Positions 45,165-55,209 are shown, counted from the first letter of the stretch. The stretch: DNA of 64,000 bases from Bacteroidota bacterium (GCA_023423715.1 JAFAFC010000039.1:1-64000); one strand, 5' to 3'. A program made the numbers and translations. Notes: generated by a model from the letters alone, not told the origin.

Positions 45165-46460
45165 ATGAAAATATATACAAAACCTGCAAAAGCGCTTTGG
45201 CAAGACTTGATCCAAAGGCCGACTTTGGAGAAAGTCAGTTTAAAATCTTCTATTCAGAATATTTTTGAACGCGTTGAAAAAGATGGGGACACCGCTTTGA
45301 GAGAATTAACGAAAGAGTTTGATCAAGTTGAAATAGACTCTTTAATTGTTAGCCAAGCTGAATTAGATGAATCGGAAACACGTATTAGTTCTGATTTGAA
45401 AAAGGCTATTCAAATAGCGAAACAAAATATTCAAAAATTCCATCAAGGTCAAGCGGAAGCTTCAGAAAAAGTTGAAACTAGTCCTGGGATAAGCTGTTGG
45501 AGAGAATCTCGTGGTATTGAAAAGGTTGGATTGTACATTCCTGGAGGTTCTGCGCCTTTATTTTCTACCGTTTTAATGCTTGCGATTCCTGCTAAAATTG
45601 CGGGTTGCAAAGAAATTATCCTTTGTACACCTCCTTCCAAAGATGGGAAAATTAACCCAGCAATTTTATATGCTGCAAAATTATGCGGCGTAACTCAAAT
45701 TTTTAAAGTGGGAGGAGCACAAGCAATTGCGGCGATGACTTTAGGAACGGAAACCATTCCCAAGGTGTATAAAATCTTTGGCCCAGGAAATCAGTACGTA
45801 ACTGCAGCAAAAGAATTTGCAACGGAAATGGGAGTTAGTATTGATATGCCAGCTGGACCAAGTGAAGTTTTGGTTATTGCTGATGAACAGGCTGTTCCCG
45901 AATTTTGTGCTGCTGATTTACTGTCTCAAGCGGAACATGGACCTGATAGTCAAGTTATCTTTCTCACGAATTCACCTTCTGTTTTAGAAGAAACAATTGA
46001 TCAGGTTGAAAAGCAAGTTCTAAGCTTACCACGAAAAGAAATCGCTGAAAAAGCATTGACAAATAGTCGTTTTGTATTGGTCGCCAATTTTGATGATGCG
46101 TTTGATTTGAGTAATCAATACGCACCAGAACATTTAATTTTAGCACTACAAAGTCCAGAGGAATTTATTTCAAAAATTGAAAATGTTGGTTCGGTTTTCC
46201 TCGGTAATTTTGCTTGTGAAAGTGCTGGTGATTACGCGAGTGGAACCAATCATACCTTGCCAACAAATGGAAATGCGTTACAATATAGCGGCGTTTCTGT
46301 GGATAGTTTTGTGAAGAAAATAACGTTTCAGACGATTTCAGAAAAAGGAATTCAAAATTTAGGTCCAACAATTGAGATTATGGCAGAAGCTGAAGGTTTA
46401 TTTGCGCACAAAAATGCCGTTTCGGTTCGTTTAAACTACTTAAAACAAAACAATGACTAA
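45165..46460 (+). CDS. hisD: Histidinol dehydrogenase
   Basis: A 431-aa zinc enzyme that carries out the last two oxidations to histidine. GLYIPGGSAPLFSTVLML, the NAD-binding VYKIFGPGNQYVTAAK, MPAGPSEVLVIADE, and the catalytic LLSQAEHGPDSQ are all present. Length is standard. Overlaps hisC by eight bases. Confidence 0.95.
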   Translation: MKIYTKPAKALWQDLIQRPTLEKVSLKSSIQNIFERVEKDGDTALRELTKEFDQVEIDSLIVSQAELDESETRISSDLKKAIQIAKQNIQKFHQGQAEASEKVETSPGISCWRESRGIEKVGLYIPGGSAPLFSTVLMLAIPAKIAGCKEIILCTPPSKDGKINPAILYAAKLCGVTQIFKVGGAQAIAAMTLGTETIPKVYKIFGPGNQYVTAAKEFATEMGVSIDMPAGPSEVLVIADEQAVPEFCAADLLSQAEHGPDSQVIFLTNSPSVLEETIDQVEKQVLSLPRKEIAEKALTNSRFVLVANFDDAFDLSNQYAPEHLILALQSPEEFISKIENVGSVFLGNFACESAGDYASGTNHTLPTNGNALQYSGVSVDSFVKKITFQTISEKGIQNLGPTIEIMAEAEGLFAHKNAVSVRLNYLKQNND

Positions 46461-47475
46461 GACAATTGAATCTTTGGTTCGCACCAATATATTGGCTTTG
46501 AAGCCTTACATCAGCTTTCGAGATTCGATAGAATGCGATGATTACATCTTTTTGGATGCCAACGAAAATCCTTTTGGTATCTACAATCGTTATCCGGATT
46601 CTACGCAAAAAAAATTGAAAGAAAAATTAGCAAAAATTAATTCCATTTCTACCAATCAACTGAGTTTAGGGAACGGTAGTGATGAATTAATCGATTTGAT
46701 TATCAAGATTTTTTGTTCTCCTCAAAAAGACGCTATTGCGGTTCTGAATCCTTCTTTTGCGATGTACGAATTTTATGCAGCCGTGAATGAAAACCCTGTG
46801 ATCAAGCTTAATTTGGATGCAAATTTTGATTTACAGAAAGAGGAATTTCAATCTAAATTGCAGAATCAAAATGCAAAAGTTTTGTTTTTGTGTACGCCAA
46901 ATAATCCAACGGGAACTTCCATTTCTAATGTTCGCTATTATATTGAAAATTTCCATGGAATTGTCGTCGTAGACGAAGCGTATATTGAATTTTCGGATAA
47001 AGAATCGGCGTTAAATTGGATTAGTGATTTTCCAAATTTAATAGTGTTGAAAACGCTTTCAAAAGCGTATGGAATGGCAGGTTTACGAATAGGAATGGCG
47101 GTTGCTTCGCCTTTTATAACACAACTTATTCAAAACGTAAAATCGCCTTACAACATGAGTAATGCGAATCTTCAAATGGCTATTGAGTTGTTAGAAAATG
47201 AAGCAGAAATACAAGCTAATATTCAAAAAATAAAATTAGAGAAAGTAAAGCTAAAAGCCGAACTAGAAAAGCTTTCTTGTGTGACCAAAATCTATCCATC
47301 CGATGCCAATTTTTTCTTAGTTGAGTTTTCAAACTGCGAAAACTTGTATTCAAAGCTTGTTGAATCTAAAATACTAACCAGCAAACGATTTCCAAGCATT
47401 CCAAATGCGTTGAGAATCAATGTCGGATCTGAGGAAGAAAATAACCAATTAATCAAAATACTTAGCCAATTATAA
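46453..47475 (+). CDS. hisC: Histidinol-phosphate aminotransferase
   Basis: A 340-aa fold-type I PLP enzyme. The N-terminus has LDANENPFG, the substrate-binding start of HisC; CTPNNPTGT is conserved; the PLP Lys is in TLSKAYGMAGLRIG, and the C-terminal Arg is in PNALRINVGSEEEN. Catalyses imidazole-acetol phosphate to histidinol phosphate. Confidence 0.95.
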   Translation: MTKTIESLVRTNILALKPYISFRDSIECDDYIFLDANENPFGIYNRYPDSTQKKLKEKLAKINSISTNQLSLGNGSDELIDLIIKIFCSPQKDAIAVLNPSFAMYEFYAAVNENPVIKLNLDANFDLQKEEFQSKLQNQNAKVLFLCTPNNPTGTSISNVRYYIENFHGIVVVDEAYIEFSDKESALNWISDFPNLIVLKTLSKAYGMAGLRIGMAVASPFITQLIQNVKSPYNMSNANLQMAIELLENEAEIQANIQKIKLEKVKLKAELEKLSCVTKIYPSDANFFLVEFSNCENLYSKLVESKILTSKRFPSIPNALRINVGSEEENNQLIKILSQL

Positions 47476-47476
47476 T

Positions 47477-48571
47477 ATGAAAAAAGTACTATTTATCGAT
47501 CGTGACGGAACTTTAATTGTAGAGCCGCCTGTTGATTTTCAAGTGGATTCTTTAGAAAAACTAGAATTTTTGCCAGGAGTTTTTCAAAATTTAGCCAAAA
47601 TTGCGCGCGAATTGGATTATGAGTTGGTGATGGTAACCAATCAAGATGGTTTGGGAACGGAAAGTTTTCCCGAAGCGGATTTTATAAAACCTCAAGAAAA
47701 AATGCTGCAAGCATTTGAAAATGAAGGTATCATTTTTCAAGATATCTTTATTGATCGAAGTTTCGAGAGGGAAAATCTTCCTACAAGAAAACCAGGTGTT
47801 GGACTGTTAGGAAAATACATTTATGGAAATTATGATTTGGCGAATTCGTATGTTATCGGCGATCGAAAGACCGATATTCAATTAGCAAAAAACTTAGGTT
47901 CAAAAGCTATTTTTATTTCAAAAGAACAAGATTCAGATGCCGAATTAACGACAAATTCTTGGACAGAAATTTACCAATATTTAAAAGCACAACCTCGTAA
48001 AGCAAAAGTTTCTCGCAAAACAAAAGAAACAGAAATCGATGTTGAAGTGAATTTGGATGGGCAAGGAGTCGCTAACATCAACACCGGTTTATCCTTTTTT
48101 GATCATATGTTGGATCAAATTGCACGTCATGGAAATTTAGATTTAACAGTGAACGTAAAAGGCGATTTGGAAGTCGATGAACATCATACGATTGAAGATA
48201 CGGCGATTGTTCTGGGAGAAGCTATTGCGAAGGCTTTAGGAAGTAAAAAAGGAATTGAGCGTTACGGCTTTTTGTTACCGATGGACGAATGTTTGGCACA
48301 AGTTGCTATTGATTTTGGCGGACGACCTTGGTTGGTTTGGGATGCTCAATTTCAACGCGAAAAAATCGGAGATGTGCCCACAGAAATGTTTTTCCACTTT
48401 TTTAAATCGTTTACAGATGCTTCCAAATCGAATCTCAACATCAAAGTAGAAGGCGAGAACGAGCATCACAAGATTGAAAGCATTTTCAAAGCTTTTGCAA
48501 AAGCGATAAAAATGGCGGTTGCACAAACGGATTCTAATTTTAATTTGCCTTCAACGAAAGGAAGTTTATAA
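47477..48571 (+). CDS. hisB: Bifunctional histidinol-phosphatase / imidazoleglycerol-phosphate dehydratase
   Basis: A 364-aa fusion. Residues 1-165 are a HAD phosphatase with the nucleophile loop FIDRDGTLI. Residues 170-364 are the manganese IGP dehydratase, with FFDHMLDQIARHGNLDL, DEHHTIEDTAI and GENEHHKIESIFKAFAKA. It matches the E. coli-type bifunctional HisB in length and order. One base separates it from hisC. Confidence 0.95.
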   Translation: MKKVLFIDRDGTLIVEPPVDFQVDSLEKLEFLPGVFQNLAKIARELDYELVMVTNQDGLGTESFPEADFIKPQEKMLQAFENEGIIFQDIFIDRSFERENLPTRKPGVGLLGKYIYGNYDLANSYVIGDRKTDIQLAKNLGSKAIFISKEQDSDAELTTNSWTEIYQYLKAQPRKAKVSRKTKETEIDVEVNLDGQGVANINTGLSFFDHMLDQIARHGNLDLTVNVKGDLEVDEHHTIEDTAIVLGEAIAKALGSKKGIERYGFLLPMDECLAQVAIDFGGRPWLVWDAQFQREKIGDVPTEMFFHFFKSFTDASKSNLNIKVEGENEHHKIESIFKAFAKAIKMAVAQTDSNFNLPSTKGSL

Positions 48572-48572
48572 A

Positions 48573-49154
48573 ATGAAAGTAGCGATAGTTGAATACAACG
48601 CAGGAAACGTTGCTTCGGTGCGAAATGCGTTGCGGCGTTTAGGAACTGATCCTATAATTACGGGGAATTTTGAAGAACTTGCGTCTGCTGATAAAGTAAT
48701 TTTTCCGGGTGTTGGTGAAGCATCTTCGGCGATGAATTTCCTCAAAGAAAAAGGGTTAGATCAACTGATTCCGAATTTAAAACAACCCGTTTTAGGAATT
48801 TGTTTAGGACAGCAATTAATGTGCAATCAAATTGAAGAAGGAAATACCATTGGTATGAACATTTTTGATGTGAATGTTAAACGTTTTCCGAGTTCTGGGA
48901 TTATTCCGCATATGGGATGGAATACTGTCTTTGATTTAGAATCCCCTTTATTTAAAGGCGTTTCGGAGATTGAAGATGTTTACTTTGTTCATTCCTATTA
49001 CTGTGAATTGTCGAAAGATACGATTGCGAAATGCGACTATATTTTACCTTACAGCGCTGCATTGCAAAAAGATAATTTCTATGCCACTCAGTTTCACCCC
49101 GAAAAATCGAGTGGTATTGGGGCAAAAATTATAGAAAACTTCTTAAGTTTATAG
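48573..49154 (+). CDS. hisH: Imidazole glycerol phosphate synthase, glutamine amidotransferase subunit
   Basis: A 193-aa triad glutaminase. The nucleophile is in LGICLGQQLM, and FHPEKSSGIG gives the catalytic His and Glu. It starts at MKVAIVEYNAGNVAS, the ATG at 48573, one base past the hisB stop; an upstream frame into hisB is spurious. It supplies ammonia to HisF. Confidence 0.95.
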   Translation: MKVAIVEYNAGNVASVRNALRRLGTDPIITGNFEELASADKVIFPGVGEASSAMNFLKEKGLDQLIPNLKQPVLGICLGQQLMCNQIEEGNTIGMNIFDVNVKRFPSSGIIPHMGWNTVFDLESPLFKGVSEIEDVYFVHSYYCELSKDTIAKCDYILPYSAALQKDNFYATQFHPEKSSGIGAKIIENFLSL

Positions 49155-49167
49155 GCAAATTAGTATT

Positions 49168-52100
49168 ATGAAGAGAGTTTTTACTACCGTTGTTGCGGCG
49201 TTCGCGTTTTTACAAGTTTCGGCTCAACAGAAAGCCTTATTTATGTCGAGTCCTTCTTTGACTCCTGACGGAAATTCTGCCTATTTTAGTTATGATGGCG
49301 ATATTTGGAAATCAGATTTAAATTCTGGCGCGGCTTCGCGAGTTACGGCTTTGGATGGAGAAGAAATCAATCCACGAGTTTCGCCAGATGGAAAATGGTT
49401 GGCTTTCAGCTCCAATCAATATGGAAATTATGATGTTTTTGTGATGCCAGTTTCGGGTGGGCAAATAAAACAATTGACGTTTCACCAAGCAAAAGATGAA
49501 GTAGAAAATTGGAGTTGGGACAGCAAGACAATCTATTTTACCTCCAATCAGAATAACAATTTTGGAAGTTTTAAAATCGATGTCAACGGTGGTACTCCGG
49601 AACCTTTGTTTACTAATTATTTCAATAATACAAACGGTTTAGCGGAAGCGCCCAATGGTGAGTTAATTTTTACAAATTCATCGGAAAGTGCAAATCAAAC
49701 AACAAGAAAACGATATAAAGGCGAAAATAATCCTGATTTATTGTCGTATACTCCGAAGACCAAAGCTTTTAAGCAATACACAGATTATTCGGGGAAAGAT
49801 TTCAACCCAACCATTGATCAAAAGGGAATTATCTATTTTATTTCGGACGAATTCAATGGCGAGTATAACTTATATAAATTAGATAAAGGCGTTAAAACGG
49901 TTTTAACGAAATTTGATACGTCCATTAAAAAACCTTTTGTAGCGGCAAATGGAAGTAAAGTTATCTTTGAAAAAGACTACCAATTGTTTGTTTACGATGT
50001 GTTGAATGGTCAAACACGACCATTGGTGGTTAATGTAAACTCTAATCCAACGTTGGCAAAAGAACAGAATTTTGATGTTCAAGATCAGATTAGCTATTTT
50101 GATGTTTCGCCTGATGGAAAAAAAATGGCTTTTGTGAGCCGTGGAATTATTTTCGTTTCGGATATTGAAGGCAAGTTTGTCAATCAAATTACAAACGGAA
50201 AAGAGCGTGTTTTGGAAGTGAAATGGTTGAAAGACAACAAAACACTTTTGTACTCGCAAACGTACAACGGCTACCAAAATTTATATACAATTTCTGCGGA
50301 TGGAAAGGGTAAAGAAAATCAATTAACATCGGATAAACGAAATAATCGTTCAATAACAATTAGTCCAGATTTTTCGAAGGCGGTCTATCTAAGTGGACGT
50401 GATGAAGCACGTTTGTTAGATTTGAAAACGTTAAAATCGAATGTCATTGTCAAAGATGAGTTTTGGGCTTTTCAAAATTCCAATCCTTCATTTTCGCCAA
50501 ATAGCGAATACGTTCTGTATGCGGCAAAACGAAACTTCGAATTGGATATTTTCGTGTATAATATCAAGAAGAATGAATCCATAAACCTGACGAATACAGG
50601 TGTTTCTGAAAATGATCCTGTTTGGTCACCAGACGGAAAATACATCTATTTTACAAGTGATCGCACCAATCCGTCATATCCATTAGGAACTCAAAAATCA
50701 AGTGTTTATCGGTTTGCTTTAGATTGGTTTGATCAACCATACAAGTCCGATCAATTCGATGAATTATTCAAAGAAGAGAAAAAGGAAGAAAAGAATGAAG
50801 AAAAAGTAGCTCAAGATACAAAATCGAAAAAAGCAACGAAAGGCAAAGACGACGTCAAAGAAGCGCCTAAAAAAGAGGAAAAACCAGCGGTTAAATCTAT
50901 TTCAGTAAATCCAGAAGGCGTTTTAGAACGTATTGAATTGGTAAGTCCGAATTTCGGAAATCAGTTTGGACCAGCCATTTTTGCGGATGGAAAAAAGACG
51001 TATTTGTTTTACAATACCAATCAAGAAAACGGAAGATATCAGTTGTACAGAAAAACAACCAGTGATTTTGAAGATGAGAAAACCGAAAAAGTGTCAACCA
51101 AATCATCCAATCTGCTTTTAAAAGTTGATAAAAACGTCTATGCATTGCTTGATAATTCGATTCACAAGTTTGCAATTACATCAACTAATCCTGAAAAAAT
51201 TGATATCAAATATTCGTTTAGCAAAAATTTAGATTCGGAGTTTCAACAAATGTTTTACGAAGCTTGGGCTGGGGTTGAAGAAAATTTTTACGATGAAAAA
51301 TTCCACGGAATCGATTGGGAAGTTAAGAAGAAACAATATGCGCAATATTTGCCGTACGTTACGAGTAGAAACGATCTTCGAGTTTTGTTAATGGACATGT
51401 TGGGCGAGCTTAATTCGTCGCATTTGGGCTTTACATCGGTAGGAAAGGAGGAAAATAGAAATCTAAATTACTTTTCCAACGAAACGGGCTTGGTTTTCAA
51501 ATCCAATGAAGCTTTTGTAGTCGATCGTATTGTTCGAAAATCCCCCGCTTTTGTAAAGTCAATTGACATTCAAAAAGGAGATCGCTTAGTTGCTGTGAAT
51601 GGTGTTAAAGTTGATCAAAAGCAAAATCGCGATACCTATTTTACAACGCCGAAAAAGCAAGAGGAATTAACTTTAACGTTCAGCAGAAATGGAAAAGACA
51701 AGGATGTGAAAATTCATCCAATTTCTACGGGGGAATTCAAAAACCTTCTTTATGATGAGTGGATTTATGAAAATAGAACCCGTGTAAACAAGCTTAGCCA
51801 AAACAAAATTGCTTATTCCTACATGAAAAATATGTCGACAACAGAGCTTGAAAGCTTTTTGTTAGACATGGTTGAGCAAGAAAATCAAAAAGAGGGTGTT
51901 ATTCTCGATTTGCGCTTTAATACGGGAGGAAATGTTCACGATAAAGTTTTGAATTTCCTTTCACAACGTCCGTATTTGAAGTGGAAATATAGAGAAGGAA
52001 AGTTTACGGTGCAGCCAAATTTTGCGCCTTCTGGAAAGCCAATTGTCTTGTTAATTAACGAATTTTCTCTAAGTGATGCCGAAATGACGGCTCAAGGATT

Positions 52101-52359
52101 TAAGGAATTGAAATTAGGAAAAATCATTGGTCAAGAAACCTACCGATGGATTATTTTCACTTCTGGAAAAAGCTTGGTGGACGGTTCTTTTTACCGATTG
52201 CCATCGTGGGGAACCTATTCTTTGCAAGGCGATAATTTAGAAAAAACAGGGGTGAAACCAGATATCTACATAAAAAATACGTTTATGGATCGGTTAGAAA
52301 ACAAAGATCCGCAGTTAGAAAGAGCGGTTCAAGAAATATTAAATCAACTAAAAAAGTAA
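49168..52359 (+). CDS. Tricorn-like / S41 peptidase with N-terminal propellers, embedded in the his operon
   Basis: A 1063-aa secreted protein. A signal peptide (TTVVAAFAFLQVSAQ) is followed by TolB/PD40-like propeller repeats (SPDGKWLAFSSNQ, WSWDSKTIYFTSN, WSPDGKYIYFTSD) over residues 25-530. A lysine/glutamate linker spans about 535-580. A C-terminal core then holds a PDZ-type domain (LVFKSNEAFVVDRIVRKSPA) and the S41 fold (VILDLRFNTGGNVHDK; NEFSLSDAEMTAQG with the nucleophile near residue 968). This is the tricorn arrangement, here as a periplasmic protein. It lies 13 bases after hisH and 15-27 before hisA, so it is co-transcribed with histidine genes to which it has no evident metabolic link. 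Confidence 0.85.
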   Translation: MKRVFTTVVAAFAFLQVSAQQKALFMSSPSLTPDGNSAYFSYDGDIWKSDLNSGAASRVTALDGEEINPRVSPDGKWLAFSSNQYGNYDVFVMPVSGGQIKQLTFHQAKDEVENWSWDSKTIYFTSNQNNNFGSFKIDVNGGTPEPLFTNYFNNTNGLAEAPNGELIFTNSSESANQTTRKRYKGENNPDLLSYTPKTKAFKQYTDYSGKDFNPTIDQKGIIYFISDEFNGEYNLYKLDKGVKTVLTKFDTSIKKPFVAANGSKVIFEKDYQLFVYDVLNGQTRPLVVNVNSNPTLAKEQNFDVQDQISYFDVSPDGKKMAFVSRGIIFVSDIEGKFVNQITNGKERVLEVKWLKDNKTLLYSQTYNGYQNLYTISADGKGKENQLTSDKRNNRSITISPDFSKAVYLSGRDEARLLDLKTLKSNVIVKDEFWAFQNSNPSFSPNSEYVLYAAKRNFELDIFVYNIKKNESINLTNTGVSENDPVWSPDGKYIYFTSDRTNPSYPLGTQKSSVYRFALDWFDQPYKSDQFDELFKEEKKEEKNEEKVAQDTKSKKATKGKDDVKEAPKKEEKPAVKSISVNPEGVLERIELVSPNFGNQFGPAIFADGKKTYLFYNTNQENGRYQLYRKTTSDFEDEKTEKVSTKSSNLLLKVDKNVYALLDNSIHKFAITSTNPEKIDIKYSFSKNLDSEFQQMFYEAWAGVEENFYDEKFHGIDWEVKKKQYAQYLPYVTSRNDLRVLLMDMLGELNSSHLGFTSVGKEENRNLNYFSNETGLVFKSNEAFVVDRIVRKSPAFVKSIDIQKGDRLVAVNGVKVDQKQNRDTYFTTPKKQEELTLTFSRNGKDKDVKIHPISTGEFKNLLYDEWIYENRTRVNKLSQNKIAYSYMKNMSTTELESFLLDMVEQENQKEGVILDLRFNTGGNVHDKVLNFLSQRPYLKWKYREGKFTVQPNFAPSGKPIVLLINEFSLSDAEMTAQGFKELKLGKIIGQETYRWIIFTSGKSLVDGSFYRLPSWGTYSLQGDNLEKTGVKPDIYIKNTFMDRLENKDPQLERAVQEILNQLKK

Positions 52360-52386
52360 AAATCCTTTTCAAAGGTGAAAATGAAA

Positions 52387-53112
52387 ATGAGAATAATTCC
52401 CGCAATTGATATTATTGATGGTAAATGCGTTCGGCTCTCGAAAGGCGATTATGCAACACAAAAAGTTTATAACGAAAATCCATTAGAAGTGGCGAAAGCC
52501 TTTGAAGATATTGGGATTCAGTATTTGCATCTGGTGGATTTGGATGGCGCCAAAGCGAAGCATATCGTTAATGCTAAAGTTTTGGACAGTCTTGCTTCCA
52601 ATACAAATTTAAAACTTGATTTCGGTGGTGGAATTAAATCTAAACCCGATGTTGAATTGGCTTTTAATTCGGGAGCAAATCAAATTACCATTGGGTCTAT
52701 TGCAGTTTCAGATCGAGATTTCTGTTTGCAGTTACTAACGGAATACGGTTCTGAGAAACTGATTTTGGGTGCTGATTGTTTAAATAGAATTATCAAAACT
52801 TCAGGCTGGTTGGAAGAAAGCGATTTGGATGTAGTTGAATTTATTCAATCCTATCAAAAGAATGGTTTGAACACGGTCATTTGTACTGACATCGCTAAAG
52901 ATGGCATGTTGGCTGGTCCTTCGACGAAACTTTATGAAGAGATTTTACAGAAAACCAATGCGCAATTAATTGCAAGTGGCGGAATTTCGAATGCTGCTGA
53001 TGTCATTAAAATGAAGGAAATCGGATGTTTCGGAACGATCATTGGAAAAGCTATTTATGAGGGGAAAATATCGATGCAAGAACTCCAAAAATTGAATTCA
53101 GAGTTATGTTAA
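52387..53112 (+). CDS. hisA: ProFAR isomerase
   Basis: A 241-aa TIM barrel starting MRIIPAIDIIDGKCVRLSKG. The catalytic Asp is in PAID and the second in ICTDIAKDGMLAGPS. GTG (52375) and ATG (52381) are in frame upstream; I prefer the third start because it is the canonical HisA N-terminus. Overlaps hisF by seven bases. Confidence 0.95.
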   Translation: MRIIPAIDIIDGKCVRLSKGDYATQKVYNENPLEVAKAFEDIGIQYLHLVDLDGAKAKHIVNAKVLDSLASNTNLKLDFGGGIKSKPDVELAFNSGANQITIGSIAVSDRDFCLQLLTEYGSEKLILGADCLNRIIKTSGWLEESDLDVVEFIQSYQKNGLNTVICTDIAKDGMLAGPSTKLYEEILQKTNAQLIASGGISNAADVIKMKEIGCFGTIIGKAIYEGKISMQELQKLNSELC

Positions 53113-53858
53113 AAAAACGAATTATTCCATGTTTGGATATCAAAGATGGTGAAACGGTGAAGGGCGTCAATTTTGTAAACCTTGTTAAAGCGGGCGATCC
53201 TGTGGAATTAGCAAAACGTTATGAAGAGCAGGGTGCCGACGAATTGGTGTTTTTGGATATTACAGCAACGGTTGAAAATAGAAAAACCTTAGTGGATTTG
53301 GTTGAGAAAATTTCTGCTGAATTAAGTATTCCTTTTACCGTCGGTGGTGGAATTTCTTCTGTTTCGGATGTTTCCAAGCTGTTAAAAGCGGGCGCGGATA
53401 AAATCAGTATCAATTCTTCTGCGGTGAAAAATTCGCAATTGATTCAAGATTTAGCAAATGAATTTGGTTCGCAATGCGTTGTAGTTGCTATTGATACCAA
53501 AGATGTTGATGGTGTTCATTTAGTTCATGTAAAAGGCGGACGAGAAGCTACCGAATTGAAAACCTTAGAATGGGCGCAAGAAATTGAAAATTTAGGTGCG
53601 GGGGAAATCCTATTAACCTCCATGAATGCGGACGGAACCAAAGCGGGTTTTGACTTGGAGATTACAAAGCAAGTAGCCGATTTAGTTTCTATTCCAGTCA
53701 TTGCTTCGGGTGGTGCCGGTTCCAAAGAAGATTTTCAAGATGTTTTTGAAAAAACAAAGGCAACAGGAGCTTTGGCGGCGAGTGTTTTTCACTTTTCCGA
53801 AATCCCAATTCCAGAATTAAAAACCTATTTAAAAAACCAAGAAATCCCAGTACGATGA
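53106..53858 (+). CDS. hisF: Imidazole glycerol phosphate synthase, cyclase subunit
   Basis: A 250-aa TIM barrel: MLKKRIIPCLDIKDGETVKG, phosphate sites FTVGGGISS and ASGGAGSKEDF, catalytic Asp in LTSMNADGTKAGFD. It closes the imidazole ring with ammonia from HisH. Overlaps hisI by four bases. Confidence 0.95.
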   Translation: MLKKRIIPCLDIKDGETVKGVNFVNLVKAGDPVELAKRYEEQGADELVFLDITATVENRKTLVDLVEKISAELSIPFTVGGGISSVSDVSKLLKAGADKISINSSAVKNSQLIQDLANEFGSQCVVVAIDTKDVDGVHLVHVKGGREATELKTLEWAQEIENLGAGEILLTSMNADGTKAGFDLEITKQVADLVSIPVIASGGAGSKEDFQDVFEKTKATGALAASVFHFSEIPIPELKTYLKNQEIPVR

Positions 53859-54442
53859 ATATAAATTTTGATAAAGGAAATGGTCTTGTTCCTGTGATTA
53901 TTCAAGATTCGGTAACGTTGCAAGTGCTTATGCAAGGCTTTATGAACCAGGAAGCATTTGACAAAACCGAAAAAGAAGGAAAAGTCACTTTTTTTAGCCG
54001 AACTAAAAATAGATTATGGACAAAAGGTGAGGAGTCGGGGAATTTTCTTTGGGTGAAATCCATTCAAATCGATTGTGATAATGATTGTTTGCTGATTAAG
54101 GTGAAACCAACGAATGTGGTTTGCCATACGGGAAGTTTTTCATGTTTTGGCGAGAAGGAAACCAAAGGATTTGTTTACGATTTGCAAGAAACGATTTCTA
54201 AGAAAATTGACACCAAAGAAAGTGGTTCGTATACGTATTCATTATTTGAAAGAGGAATAAACAAAGTCGCTCAGAAAGTAGGCGAGGAGGCTGTAGAATT
54301 GGTTATCGAAGCCAAAGATTCTAATGATGATTTGTTCGTTAATGAAGCTGCAGACTTGCTCTATCATTATTTGATTTTATTGAAAGCCAAAGGATTTCAA
54401 TTAGAAGATATTGAAGCCGTTTTGAAGAGTCGATCAAAATAA
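53855..54442 (+). CDS. hisIE: Bifunctional phosphoribosyl-AMP cyclohydrolase / phosphoribosyl-ATP pyrophosphatase
   Basis: A 195-aa fusion: the cyclohydrolase N-terminus has VLMQGFMNQEAFDKT, FSRTKNRLWTKGEESGN, and CHTGSFSCFG; the pyrophosphatase C-terminus has KVGEEAVELVIEAKDSNDD and the ADLLYHYLILL helix. It carries the second and third steps. Last gene of the operon; a strong terminator follows. Confidence 0.95.
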   Translation: MNINFDKGNGLVPVIIQDSVTLQVLMQGFMNQEAFDKTEKEGKVTFFSRTKNRLWTKGEESGNFLWVKSIQIDCDNDCLLIKVKPTNVVCHTGSFSCFGEKETKGFVYDLQETISKKIDTKESGSYTYSLFERGINKVAQKVGEEAVELVIEAKDSNDDLFVNEAADLLYHYLILLKAKGFQLEDIEAVLKSRSK

Positions 54443-54463
54443 AACTCAAAGCCACTCAAAAGA

Positions 54464-54492
54464 AAAATCCCAAGCCGAAGGCTTGGGATTTT
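54464..54492. terminator. Bidirectional terminator between hisIE and rplT
   Basis: AAAATCCCAAGCC, GAA, GGCTTGGGATTTT: a perfect 13-bp stem serving both convergent operons. Confidence 0.9.
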
Positions 54493-54515
54493 ATATTGAT
54501 AACAAAAAGTTGATA

Positions 54516-54860
54516 TTATTTTACTTGATCTACAACAGCTTTGAAAGCTTCAGGGTGGTTCATTGCAAGGTCTGCAAGAACTTTTCTGTTCAATTCGATG
54601 TTGTTTTTCTTAAGAGCTCCCATGAACTGAGAGTAAGACATTCCGTGTTCTCTAGCACCAGCGTTAATTCTGGTTATCCAAAGAGCTCTGAAGTTTCTTT
54701 TCTTCTCTTTTCTACCACGGTAAGCATATTGCATTGCTTTTTCTACCGCGTTTTTAGCTACAGTCCAAACGTTCTTTCTTCTACCGAAAAAACCTTTAGC
54801 TTGTTTTAGCACTTTTTTTCTGCGCGCTCTAGACGCTACAGCGTTTACTGATCTTGGCAT
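54516..54860 (-). CDS. rplT: 50S ribosomal protein L20
   Basis: A 114-aa L20 (standard length). PRSVNAVASRARRKKVLKQAKG, WTVAKNAVEKAMQYAYRGRK and LWITRINAGAREHGMSYSQF are the family text. It binds 23S rRNA early in assembly. It follows rpmI by 123 bases, an unusually wide gap with no clear promoter. Confidence 0.97.
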   Translation of the reverse strand: MPRSVNAVASRARRKKVLKQAKGFFGRRKNVWTVAKNAVEKAMQYAYRGRKEKKRNFRALWITRINAGAREHGMSYSQFMGALKKNNIELNRKVLADLAMNHPEAFKAVVDQVK

Positions 54861-54983
54861 AATTTAAATTGTTTTTTTGAATTGTGCGATGTTATATTTC
54901 AACATTCTTTTGGGCTCCAATTCAGGGTTAAAATTGTGAATTTGTTTTTCGAATTCTTATAAACCGATATAAGGTTATAAAAA

Positions 54984-55181
54984 CTACTTAATTGCTAATT
55001 GACGTTGTACACTTTTCTCGTCCACTTTAGCAACATAAGAAGTTTGCGTAAGATTTCTCTTTTGCTTTGTTTCTTTCTTAGTCAAGATGTGGCTTTTGTA
55101 AGCGTTTTTTCTTTTGATCTTACCTGTTCCGGTTAGAGCAAAACGTTTCTTAGCACCTGATTTCGTTTTTAATTTTGGCAT
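54984..55181 (-). CDS. rpmI: 50S ribosomal protein L35
   Basis: A 65-aa L35: MPKLKTKSGAKKRFALTGTG and HILTKKETKQKRNL. Standard length. Between it and infC lie a terminator and a palindromic repeat, so rpmI-rplT are probably read from a separate promoter near 55361. Confidence 0.97.
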   Translation of the reverse strand: MPKLKTKSGAKKRFALTGTGKIKRKNAYKSHILTKKETKQKRNLTQTSYVAKVDEKSVQRQLAIK

Positions 55182-55209
55182 TGTTCTGCTTTTTTATGTT
55201 TTGTTATCA

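Noticed and set aside
48255..48526. Frames overlapping hisB on both strands
   Set aside because: hisB is intact with both domains; the overlaps are shadows.
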